A stretch of 64,000 bases of DNA from Geomicrobium sediminis (lineage in GTDB: Bacteria; Bacillota; Bacilli; Bacillales; Marinococcaceae), in contig NZ_JAFBEC010000003.1 of the NCBI RefSeq assembly GCF_016908595.1, positions 186,001 through 250,000 of the forward strand. Direction: 5' to 3'. Numbering within the stretch: position 1 is the first letter of the stretch; each line of letters opens with the position of its first letter. Both the position numbers and the translations under genes were made by a program. This document shows positions 1-6,718 of the stretch, one piece after another. The notes below the pieces were generated by a model. It saw nothing but the letters and a program-made list of their open reading frames with translations. It did not search any database and was not told the origin of the DNA.

Positions 1-1
1 C

Positions 2-568
2 ATTAGAGGTGGAATTCCAGAGCTTCCGGATGCACGTAAACAACGCTACATCAACGACTGGAATATTCCAGCGTATGATGCTGGTGTCTTAACGCAAACG
101 AAAGCAATGGCAGATTTCTTCGAAGAAAGCGTAGAAGTTGGTGCCGATGCAAAACAAGCGGCCAACTGGCTTATGGGTGAAGTAAACGCCTATCTGAACT
201 CAGAAGGCATTGAGATTGAAGAAATCAAGATGACACCAAAAGGCCTCGCAGGCATGATTAAGCTCATCGAAGATGGCACAATCTCAGGCAAAATCGCCAA
301 AAAAGTCTTCAACGAAATGATGAAGAACGGCGGCGAAGCAAAACAAATCGTCGAAGACAAAGGACTCGTCCAAATCTCCGACGAAGGTCAACTAAAAGCG
401 ATCGTTGATAACATCTTAGACAATAATCAACAGTCAATCGACGACTTCAAAAACGGCAAAGACAAAGCCTTCGGCTTCCTCGTCGGTCAAGCGATGAAAG
501 AAACCAAAGGAAAAGCCAACCCGCAAGTCATCAACAAACTAATCAAAGAAGGCTTAGAATCACGCTAA
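2..568 (+). CDS. gatB: Asp/Glu-tRNA amidotransferase subunit B, C-terminal part
   Basis: The reading frame is open from base 2 of the window to the TAA at 566-568, so this is the 3' end of a gene that begins outside. The translation starts [15 protein letters not shown] and ends with the helical GatB/YqeY tail domain ([12 protein letters not shown]), which contacts the tRNA. GatB, with GatA and GatC, converts misacylated Glu-tRNA(Gln) or Asp-tRNA(Asn) to the correct form in the cytoplasm; GatB holds the kinase active site, which lies upstream of this fragment. It is the last gene of the usual gatCAB operon: a strong terminator follows after 4 bases. About 189 residues are visible of roughly 475 in the family. 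Confidence 0.95.
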   Translation: MRGGIPELPDARKQRYINDWNIPAYDAGVLTQTKAMADFFEESVEVGADAKQAANWLMGEVNAYLNSEGIEIEEIKMTPKGLAGMIKLIEDGTISGKIAKKVFNEMMKNGGEAKQIVEDKGLVQISDEGQLKAIVDNILDNNQQSIDDFKNGKDKAFGFLVGQAMKETKGKANPQVINKLIKEGLESR

Positions 569-572
569 GCTT

Positions 573-606
573 AAAATCCCCCTACTCATCAAGCAGGGGG
601 ATTTTT
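573..606 (+). terminator. Intrinsic terminator of gatB
   Basis: Stem AAAATCCCCC / GGGGGATTTTT with a 13-base loop and a T-run, directly after the gatB stop. Confidence 0.9.
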
Positions 607-654
607 GTGCGTTGGAGCATAGTTGAGCTACAACTTTCCTTAACCGAAGCTTAG

Positions 655-2421
655 TTACATACCGTTTTGCTGCTCTTTCAAGAAAAGATGTCGATAATAA
701 GCTCCATTTTCAATTAGCGATTCGTGTGAGCCATCTTCTACAATTTGACCGTCGTGCATCACGAGAATTCGATCTGCATGACGGACCGTATGCAAGCGGT
801 GAGCGACAGTGACCGTCGTGCGACCTTGCTTCAATTGTTGCAACCCTTTTTGGATTTGTAATTCTGTTCGACTGTCCACGTTGCTCGTTGCTTCATCCAA
901 GATTAGGATTCGAGGATCACTCAGCATAACGCGAGCGATGGATAACAATTGTTTCTCGCCCTCAGACAACCCAGATGCCTGCTCATCAAGGTGCGTATCA
1001 TATCCATTCGGAAGTTTGCGAATAAAGGCATCCGCCCGTGCCTTTATTGCTGCAGTGATCACTTCATCCTCTGTTGCCAACGGCAATCCAAAGGTGATAT
1101 TCTCTCGAATGGTTCCGCTAAATAGCCACGTATCTTGCATTACAATGCTAGTCATTCTTCGGAGGACCTCATCATCTATTGACGTTATATCCAAACCGTC
1201 AATAGACACCGAACCTTCATTGGCTTCGTAGAACCGTAAGAGTAAAAGAGCTAGTGTCGTCTTTCCAGCTCCAGATGAACCAACAATAGCAACATCTTCA
1301 CCGGCTTTTAGCTTTACGTTAATATCCTTTAAGATCGGTTTGTTTGCATCATATTGAAACGACACACGCTCAAACGAGATCTCCCCACGACCTTCTGGAA
1401 CTTTGGAGCCGTAGTCGCTTGTGGGCATGGAAATATCAAGTACTTGAAACAACCGTTCTGCAGATGCAATAGTAGCTTGAATCGTATTCGTAATGTTGGC
1501 CACCCGGTTAATGGGTTGGGTGAATATACGAATATACATAATTAACGCTTGCACATCACCGATGGCAATGGTTCGTTGGACGACGAAGATGCCTCCAATA
1601 ATGGCAACAACAACATAGATGACATTGTTCAAAAGGTTGAGCAACGGCACGATTAACCCTGAAAGGAATTGAGAACGCCAATTAGCTTCAAATAGAGAGG
1701 CGTTGTAGGGGGTGAACTTAGATTTCATGTCCTCGCCCTGGTGATAGGATTGAATTAATGGGTGGTTCGTGTAGCTTTCTTCAATATAGCCATTCAAAGC
1801 GCCTAGCGCTTGTTGTTGCTGTCGAAATTGTACTTGTGAGTACTTAATAATTCGCTTCGTAATGAGAATGCTTAACGGTAAAGTGATGCACACGATTAGC
1901 GTGAGCAGAGGACTAATAATCAGCATCATGACGACAACGCCAATCATCGTCATCAAAGACGTAATCGTCTGTGTTAGCGTTTGTTGCAACGTGCTACTAA
2001 TCTTATCAATATCGTTAACGCCTCGACTCATCAGGTCACCCGTACTCACGCGATCAAAGAATGCAATCGGTAGTTTCATGAGTTGATGATGCAATTCATG
2101 CCGGAGTGTATAGGTGACATGTTGTGCAACACCGACCATCAAGTATTCTTGGATATAAGAGAGATAAACACTAAACAGGTAGAGTGCAGCTAGCCCTAAC
2201 AATAGTTGACTGATCCGATAAAAATCAATGCCTCCATTGTTCACCATACCTTCAAATAGTGTTGTGATTACTAGTCCGAGAACGAATGGACCGAGGATAA
2301 GAAACAACGTGCTCAGCACGGATGTCATTGCGACCGTCAATAGTCGGAATCGATAAGGCAATAGATAGCTGAGAAGTCGTTTCAACGTACCCCATTGGAT
2401 TTTTGAATCTTGGTTTTTCAT
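655..2421 (-). CDS. ABC exporter half-transporter, ATP-binding/permease (second subunit of pair)
   Basis: A 588-residue type IV ABC exporter half: an N-terminal six-helix membrane domain (about residues 20-310) followed by a nucleotide-binding domain. Visible motifs are Walker A GSSGAGKTT, signature LSEGEKQ, Walker B ILILDEATSNVD and switch His in VAHRL. The ATG overlaps the stop of the upstream half-transporter by 4 bases (TCATGA), with a GGAGGG site inside the upstream gene, so the two are translationally coupled and very likely heterodimerise, as in BmrCD/LmrCD-type pairs. There is no N-terminal C39 peptidase domain, so it would not process double-glycine leaders. A drug exporter is the conservative reading; its position directly downstream of eleven peptide genes suggests peptide export. 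Confidence 0.9.
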   Translation of the reverse strand: MKNQDSKIQWGTLKRLLSYLLPYRFRLLTVAMTSVLSTLFLILGPFVLGLVITTLFEGMVNNGGIDFYRISQLLLGLAALYLFSVYLSYIQEYLMVGVAQHVTYTLRHELHHQLMKLPIAFFDRVSTGDLMSRGVNDIDKISSTLQQTLTQTITSLMTMIGVVVMMLIISPLLTLIVCITLPLSILITKRIIKYSQVQFRQQQQALGALNGYIEESYTNHPLIQSYHQGEDMKSKFTPYNASLFEANWRSQFLSGLIVPLLNLLNNVIYVVVAIIGGIFVVQRTIAIGDVQALIMYIRIFTQPINRVANITNTIQATIASAERLFQVLDISMPTSDYGSKVPEGRGEISFERVSFQYDANKPILKDINVKLKAGEDVAIVGSSGAGKTTLALLLLRFYEANEGSVSIDGLDITSIDDEVLRRMTSIVMQDTWLFSGTIRENITFGLPLATEDEVITAAIKARADAFIRKLPNGYDTHLDEQASGLSEGEKQLLSIARVMLSDPRILILDEATSNVDSRTELQIQKGLQQLKQGRTTVTVAHRLHTVRHADRILVMHDGQIVEDGSHESLIENGAYYRHLFLKEQQNGM

Positions 2422-4143
2422 GAGGTACCCTCCTCCAATTGCGTAGTGGCCAGTTCGTGATAAATCGCACTCGTTTGTAATAACTCGTGATGGGTCCCTT
2501 CCCCAGTAATTTCTCCTTCATCAAGAACGAGGATGTGGTCCGCTCGTTTGGCAATCCCGACGTCTTGCGTTGCGATTACTACAGTGGATTCGTTTAACTC
2601 GTGTAATAGCTCATCTAGGATCTGTCTCTTCGTTCCGGCATCGATCGCAGAAAAGCTTTCATCAAATAGATACATGTCGGCCTCTCTAATGAGAGCACGG
2701 GCAATCGCAATTCGTTGCCGTTGTCCACCAGACAAGTTCTTTCCATTTTGGGTTAACGTCGTATTAATTCCTTCGGGTAGTTCTTTAATAAAAGATTCGC
2801 TTTGGGCGATGGATAACGCTCGATCGATTTGTTGCATTGAAACATCTTCAGAACCAAAGCGAAGGTTATTTTCAATCGTCCCTGAGAAAAGTTGCGTGTT
2901 TTGAGGGGAAAATGTCACGGCGTTACGCAACGCTTCTTGATTTACATTTCGTAGATCAATGCCACCCATCACAATGTTCCCTGCACTAACATCTAACAGT
3001 CTTGGAATCAGTTGCAGCAAGGTGGACTTTCCTGAGCCTGTTCCTCCGACAATCACAGCGAGTTTACGATCAGGTATCGTACAGGTCACGTTCTTGAGGA
3101 CGGACTTTTCTGCGCTAAGGATATTGGAAAGAGACATTTGCAAAGCGAAGGCTGGATTGCTGTTCAGGCGTTAATGAATAGGTTGGGCTCTTGATGGTCG
3201 GTTCAGCATTCAGCACTTCTAGGATGCGTTTTGCTGATACAGATGCACGTGGAAAACTTACAAACAATACCGACGTCAGCATGATGGAGAACAGAATGTA
3301 CATGGCGTACTGAATAAAGGCCATTAAGTCTCCCACTTGGAGCTCCCCGGTATTCAGTTGGAGCGAGCCAAACCATAAAAGAGCAACAATCGAGAAGTTC
3401 AAGATGAACATCATGATTGGTGTTAGATAGATCATGAGCTGATGGACATGGATCGCTGAATTCCTATAAGACTCGTTTGCTTCTGAAAAACGCTCTCGTT
3501 CTCGATCGACTTGATTGAAAGAACGAATGTCACGAATACCGGTAATGCCTTCACGAAGTGTCAGGTTCAATTGGTCGACTCTTTTTTGTAAGGAGGCAAA
3601 CAACGTACCTCCTTTTTTTGCGAACCAGATGACGATAAGAATAATGATCGGTAATGGCGCGATAAGAATGAATGAAAGCGTTAGGTTTTTAGTAACCGAA
3701 AGGATAAATGCGCCAATGAACATCATCGGTGCGAGCAACATCGTTTTTAACAGAAGCGACAAGATTGTCTGCACTTGTTGAACATCATTGGTCGTGCGGG
3801 TTAATAATGTTGAATGACCGAATTGGCGGTATTCTTGAAGAGAAAAACCTTGGACACTGGCATATAATCTTTCCCTTATTGTTAAAGCGACTGAAGATGT
3901 TAATTTCGCAGTCTGATAGCCTGAACATACGGTTACCGCCACGGTCACTACCGTGATTAGTAGCATCCAAAGTCCGACTTGAACAATATAAGACACATCG
4001 GCATTTGCAATGCCTACATCGACAAGCTCAGCGAGAAGGGTCGGCAATGTAAGTTGAAGAAGCGCTTGTAAAAACACCAAAAAAGCAATCAGCACCAGCT
4101 TGGATCGATAAGGTTTTAGATAGATTTTCATTAAGTCCAGCAT
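2418..4143 (-). pseudogene. ABC exporter half-transporter, split by a one-base frameshift (first subunit of pair)
   Basis: Two overlapping frames together make one 570-580 residue ABC exporter half. Bases 4143-3115 encode the membrane domain and the start of the ATPase (342 codons, ending FANVSFQYP then TAG). Bases 3143-2418 continue in the +1 frame with SAEKSVLKNV, Walker A GGTGSGKS, signature LSGGQRQR and Walker B YLFDESFSAID. Removing one T at CCTTAGC (3114-3120, minus strand) restores YPSAEKSVL, exactly what the family has. The H-loop His is replaced by Gln (IATQD), the normal degenerate site of heterodimeric exporters, so the sequence otherwise looks maintained. No ribosome-binding site precedes the internal ATG at 3143. 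It could be a pseudogene, a sequencing error or +1 recoding. The ATG at 4131 is an alternative start. Confidence 0.8.
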
Positions 4144-4169
4144 CGGGTTTCACCACTTCAATTTAATGT

Positions 4170-4202
4170 AAAAAACCGCCGAGAGCGAACTCCCGGCAGT
4201 TT
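4170..4202 (-). terminator. Strong terminator between peptide array and exporter genes
   Basis: On the minus strand a 12-bp stem (AACTGCCGGGAG / CTCTCGGCGGTT) is closed by a TTCG tetraloop and followed by six T. It lies 12 bases after the last peptide gene and about 26 bases before the exporter. If the exporter has no promoter of its own, leaky termination would give much more peptide mRNA than exporter mRNA. Confidence 0.9.
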
Positions 4203-4213
4203 CGTTGAATCAT

Positions 4214-4303
4214 TTAAAGGAGATTAAAATCAATATCCGTGTTTAACGAATCGTTCGCACTCTCATTAAGCACATCATTAAGAATCTGTGTAACATCTAA
4301 CAT
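4214..4303 (-). CDS. 29-residue array peptide 11 (MLD type)
   Basis: Last member of the array. It has 30 codons, ATG to TAA, with AGGAGGT ahead of the start. It begins MLDVTQILNDVLNES and ends DFNLL. It is the most diverged MLD-type copy: Ala16 replaces Gly and Phe26 replaces Leu. There are six acidic and no basic residues, no Cys and no signal peptide. Function unknown. Confidence 0.85.
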   Translation of the reverse strand: MLDVTQILNDVLNESANDSLNTDIDFNLL

Positions 4304-4339
4304 GTTACATACCTCCTAAGTGAAAGAATAAGGTTAGGA

Positions 4340-4429
4340 TTACAAGATGTTCAGGTCAAGACCAGTATTTAGCGAGCCGTTCCCGCTATCGTTGAGCACG
4401 TCATTAAGAATTTGTGTAATGTCGTTCAT
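4340..4429 (-). CDS. 29-residue array peptide 10 (MND type)
   Basis: Thirty codons with an AGGAGGTGTCTTCC leader directly before ATG. It begins MNDITQILNDVLNDSG and ends TGLDLNIL. It differs from peptide 8 only by Gly18 in place of Asp, which marks a recent duplication. Net charge is about -4 with no basic residue. Function unknown. Confidence 0.85.
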   Translation of the reverse strand: MNDITQILNDVLNDSGNGSLNTGLDLNIL

Positions 4430-4465
4430 GGAAGACACCTCCTTATTTGAAGAATTCATCATTAT

Positions 4466-4555
4466 TTAAAGGTTGTTCAAGTCAGAATCAATGTTGCCAG
4501 AGTCGTTTCCGCTCCCGTTGAGCACATCGTTAAGAATCTGAGTAAGATCTAACAT
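4466..4555 (-). CDS. 29-residue array peptide 9 (MLD type)
   Basis: Thirty codons. It begins MLDLTQILNDVLNGSG and ends DSDLNNL, with Asn at position 28 where the others have Ile. The leader is AGGAGGTATGTGAC before ATG, so a start-stop ATGTGA sits between the Shine-Dalgarno site and the real start, as in peptide 7. Net charge about -5. Function unknown. Confidence 0.85.
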   Translation of the reverse strand: MLDLTQILNDVLNGSGNDSGNIDSDLNNL

Positions 4556-4590
4556 GTCACATACCTCCTAAGTGAAAGAATAAAGTTAGT

Positions 4591-4680
4591 TTACAAGATG
4601 TTTAGGTCAAGACCAGTATTCAACGAGTCGTTCCCGCTATCGTTGAGCACGTCATTAAGAATTTGTGTAATGTCGTTCAT
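4591..4680 (-). CDS. 29-residue array peptide 8 (MND type)
   Basis: Thirty codons with a strong AGGAGGTGTC site. It begins MNDITQILNDVLNDSG and ends TGLDLNIL. The Leu20-Asn-Thr-Gly block is shared with peptides 6 and 10, so every second gene belongs to the same subtype. Function unknown. Confidence 0.85.
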   Translation of the reverse strand: MNDITQILNDVLNDSGNDSLNTGLDLNIL

Positions 4681-4715
4681 GGAAGACACCTCCTTGTTGA
4701 AGAATCGATCATTAT

Positions 4716-4805
4716 TTAAAGAATGTTCAAGTCAGTATCGATATTGCCAGAGTCGTTTCCGCTTCCGTTCAGCACATCGTTAAGAATCTGAGTAAGATCT
4801 AACAT
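4716..4805 (-). CDS. 29-residue array peptide 7 (MLD type)
   Basis: Thirty codons. It begins MLDLTQILNDVLNGSG and ends DTDLNIL, near-identical to peptide 9. The leader carries ATGTGA between AGGAGGT and the ATG. Net charge about -5; no Cys, Lys, Arg or aromatic residue. Function unknown. Confidence 0.85.
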   Translation of the reverse strand: MLDLTQILNDVLNGSGNDSGNIDTDLNIL

Positions 4806-4840
4806 GTCACATACCTCCTAAGTGAAAGAATAAAGTTAGT

Positions 4841-4930
4841 TTACAAGATGTTTAGGTCAAGACCAGTATTCAACGAGTCGTTCCCGCTCCCGTTTAGCAC
4901 GTCATTAAGAATTTGCGTAATGTCGTTCAT
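4841..4930 (-). CDS. 29-residue array peptide 6 (MND type)
   Basis: Thirty codons with an AGGAGGTGTTTTCC leader. It begins MNDITQILNDVLNGSG and ends TGLDLNIL. It combines the GSG centre of peptides 3-5 with the LNTG tail of peptides 8 and 10, so it looks like the ancestor of the alternating 6/7, 8/9, 10/11 pairs. Function unknown. Confidence 0.85.
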   Translation of the reverse strand: MNDITQILNDVLNGSGNDSLNTGLDLNIL

Positions 4931-4965
4931 GGAAAACACCTCCTTATTTAAGAATTGATCATTCG

Positions 4966-5055
4966 TTAAAGAATGTTCAAGTCAGAATCAATGTTGCCGG
5001 AGTCGTTTCCGCTCCCGTTCAGCACATCGTTAAGAATCTGTGTAATGTCGTTCAT
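4966..5055 (-). CDS. 29-residue array peptide 5
   Basis: Thirty codons with an AGGAGGTATTTTCC leader before ATG. It begins MNDITQILNDVLNGSG and ends DSDLNIL: an MND-type N-terminus with the tail otherwise seen in MLD-type copies, as if recombined. Net charge about -5. Function unknown. Confidence 0.85.
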   Translation of the reverse strand: MNDITQILNDVLNGSGNDSGNIDSDLNIL

Positions 5056-5089
5056 GGAAAATACCTCCTTATTGAAATTCAATTAGTAT

Positions 5090-5179
5090 TTAAAGGATGT
5101 TCAAATCAAGGCCAATGTTGCCAGAGTCGTTCCCGCTCCCGTTTAGCACGTCATTAAGAATTTGTGTAATATCGTTCAT
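5090..5179 (-). CDS. 29-residue array peptide 4
   Basis: Thirty codons with AGGAGGTGCTTTCC before ATG. It begins MNDITQILNDVLNGSG and ends IGLDLNIL. It differs from peptide 3 only at residue 4 (Ile for Leu), yet codons differ at several places, so the protein sequence appears to be held by selection. Function unknown. Confidence 0.85.
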   Translation of the reverse strand: MNDITQILNDVLNGSGNDSGNIGLDLNIL

Positions 5180-5213
5180 GGAAAGCACCTCCTTATTGAA
5201 ATTCAATTATTAG

Positions 5214-5303
5214 TTAAAGGATGTTCAAATCAAGGCCAATGTTGCCGGAGTCGTTTCCGCTTCCGTTTAGCACATCATTAAGGATTTGTGTAAGATCATT
5301 CAT
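5214..5303 (-). CDS. 29-residue array peptide 3
   Basis: Thirty codons with AGGAGGTGCTTTCC before ATG. It begins MNDLTQILNDVLNGSG and ends IGLDLNIL. Predicted layout, shared by all copies: a short amphipathic helix (residues 3-13), a Gly/Ser/Asn/Asp stretch (14-21) and a hydrophobic tail ending in Leu. Function unknown. Confidence 0.85.
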   Translation of the reverse strand: MNDLTQILNDVLNGSGNDSGNIGLDLNIL

Positions 5304-5342
5304 GGAAAGCACCTCCTTTGTCAGGATAGATTTTTATTTCAA

Positions 5343-5432
5343 CTAGAAAACTTTGTAATCTAGATCGAAAGTAGCTGAGTCGGTGCCACTCTCATTAAGC
5401 ATCTCGTTCAAAATTTGTGTGATATCAAACAT
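5343..5432 (-). CDS. 29-residue array peptide 2 (diverged)
   Basis: Thirty codons, ATG to TAG, with GGAGGTGATGATTCTC before the start. It begins MFDITQILNEMLNESG and ends LDYKVF. It is the only copy with a basic residue (Lys27) and with Tyr and Phe in the tail. Same length and same N-terminal pattern as the rest. Function unknown. Confidence 0.8.
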   Translation of the reverse strand: MFDITQILNEMLNESGTDSATFDLDYKVF

Positions 5433-5469
5433 GAGAATCATCACCTCCATCGCTTACTCTATTTTCTTC

Positions 5470-5559
5470 TTACAGAATACTAAGAGAAATTGTTACATTC
5501 CCAGATTCATTTCCACTCTCGTTTAATACATCATTTAGAAGTTGCGTTACATCTAAGAT
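5470..5559 (-). CDS. 29-residue array peptide 1 (ATC start, diverged)
   Basis: First gene of the array. GAGGAGGTGTTTTCC is followed by ATC, not ATG, exactly where every other copy has ATG, then LDVTQLLNDVLNESG in frame and a TAA after 30 codons. The tail (TISLSIL) is the least conserved. It either initiates poorly at ATC or is a decayed copy. The strong Shine-Dalgarno site and the intact frame favour some translation. Confidence 0.6.
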   Translation of the reverse strand: MLDVTQLLNDVLNESGNESGNVTISLSIL

Positions 5560-5705
5560 GGAAAACACCTCCTCAACTAGAGTACAGGCTCTGACTTGCA
5601 AACCGTTGCGTTTGTTTTTTTATGTGATGTTTCAAAGCCTAGTTGCCAAGCTAACGTTTCCTAAAATGATTTGGATCACTTTTTCCGTAATTTTTTTTAA
5701 AAGAA

Positions 5706-6140
5706 TTATGGAGAGACGATTTCAGATGGCTCAGATTCAGTGCCACCCTCGGTCACAGATGTTACATAATAGTCAAATTGAGTAAGCTCTTCAACGGTAT
5801 ACGTTTTTCTTTCATTTTGTGCAATGCTGGCAACATGTTCGTCGCCATCTTCACCCACTTTGTAGATTCGATAACTGTCGATATCGTCATCACGAACGGC
5901 GTGCCAAGTAAGAAATGTACCCGTAATCTCCACTTGTTCTGGTGCTGGCGGAGTTTGTTCCCGTGATTCTGACTCATCGAGTGCGTCATCAGTTGAGTCA
6001 CCTTCAGCTAATTGCTCGTGTACAACCTGACTGTCTTGAGGCTCTCTGGAGTCTGAAGCAGGGTCGTTTGTTGTAACGAACGAAAAAGTAACTAGAATGA
6101 TAAGAAAACCAGTGAGAGTAAAAAGCGTCATCACTTTCAT
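5706..6140 (-). CDS. Secreted or anchored protein with a fibronectin type III-like domain
   Basis: This 144-residue protein starts at an ATG preceded by TGAGGCGATATCT. Residues 4-24 are hydrophobic (signal peptide or membrane anchor). They are followed by an Asp/Glu/Ser-rich linker to about residue 70, then an Fn3-type beta sandwich (LTWHAV, DIDSYRIYKV, YYVTSV, SEPSEIV). Fn3 modules bind proteins or sugars on the cell surface. The gene reads in the same direction as the peptide array and lies about 146 bases upstream of it. It could be an accessory, immunity or capture protein for the peptides, but that rests on position only. No close homologue is recognised. Confidence 0.75.
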   Translation of the reverse strand: MKVMTLFTLTGFLIILVTFSFVTTNDPASDSREPQDSQVVHEQLAEGDSTDDALDESESREQTPPAPEQVEITGTFLTWHAVRDDDIDSYRIYKVGEDGDEHVASIAQNERKTYTVEELTQFDYYVTSVTEGGTESEPSEIVSP

Positions 6141-6340
6141 AGATATCGCCTCAATTATTTAGTTATCAATCTCATAAGGATTGAGAAATGCATATACCGT
6201 AGCTAACGAAATGGATACACGTTTGGATCATTTAAATCGTAATTTTTTTTAGGGAAAGGGACATCCAGATGAGGGTAAGGAAGTGAAACACCTGCGAGTA
6301 AGCAGTTTGTGAAGGTAGGAATGAATCGCTAAAAAGTAGA

Positions 6341-6646
6341 CGTGGATCAAGAGTGAGAGAGCGTGGATCAAGGGTGAGAGAGCGCGGAGCAAGGGTGAGA
6401 GAGCGCGGAGCAAGGGTGAGAGAGCGCGGAGCAAGGGTGAGAGAGCGCGGAGCAAGGGTGAGAGAGCGCGGAGCAAGGGTGAGAGAGCGCGGAGCAAGAG
6501 CGAGAGAGCGTGGAGCAAGTGTGAGAGAGCGCGGAGCAAGAGTGAGAGAGCGTGGATCAAGAGTGAGAGAGCGTGGATCAAGAGTGAAAGAGCGCGGATC
6601 AAGGCGAGTGAGCGCGGATCAAGAGTGAGAGAGCGTGGAGCAAGAC
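6341..6646 (+). repeat. 21-bp minisatellite, about 16 copies
   Basis: Head-to-tail copies of the unit GCGCGGAGCAAGGGTGAGAGA and single-base variants (one copy is 20 bp). At least five central copies are identical; copies at the edges carry GGATCAAGAG. It sits in the 578-base gap between the Fn3 gene and the copper operon. Open frames across it on both strands are a by-product of a period divisible by three. It shares unit length and the words GCGGAGC and GCAAG with the repeat at 36930-37237. Confidence 0.9.
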
Positions 6647-6676
6647 TAAAACTTACCGCCCCCAACCTGATTACAC

Positions 6677-6709
6677 AAAAAAAGAGCAGCCCGCAGGCTG
6701 CTCTTTTTT
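6677..6709. terminator. Bidirectional terminator downstream of the copper operon
   Basis: A7-GAGCAGCC / GGCTGCTC-T6 hairpin, symmetric, usable on either strand. It lies 10 bases after the stop of the minus-strand CopD-like gene. Confidence 0.9.
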
Positions 6710-6718
6710 CATCGATAG

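Larger units (their letters stand above)
4214..5559 (-). repeat. Tandem array of 11 paralogous peptide genes, period 124-129 bp
   Basis: Successive starts lie 127, 129, 124, 124, 125, 125, 125, 125, 126 and 126 bases apart, with 34-40 base gaps carrying only a ribosome-binding site. The last six genes alternate MND and MLD types, a 250-bp two-gene unit repeated three times. Conservation is highest over residues 3-13 and lower in the second half. Confidence 0.9.

Noticed and set aside
4598-4783. Plus-strand frame of 61 residues across the peptide array
   Set aside because: Shadow of the minus-strand peptide genes; no ribosome-binding site.
4214-5559. Peptide array as phenol-soluble modulins, leaderless class II bacteriocins or RRNPP pheromones
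   Set aside because: Those are cationic or strongly amphipathic, or have a cleaved signal and a cognate receptor gene. These peptides are acidic, Lys-free apart from one copy, and no Rap/PlcR-type receptor or lanthipeptide-type enzyme is nearby.
6353-6628. Open frame of Arg-Glu-Arg-Gly-type repeats over the first minisatellite (and a Leu/Ala/Ser frame on the other strand)
   Set aside because: The 21-bp period keeps any stop-free frame open on both strands. No ribosome-binding site, and composition comes only from the repeat.
6341-6646. CRISPR array
   Set aside because: Direct 21-bp repeats with no unique spacers and no cas genes; it is a minisatellite.
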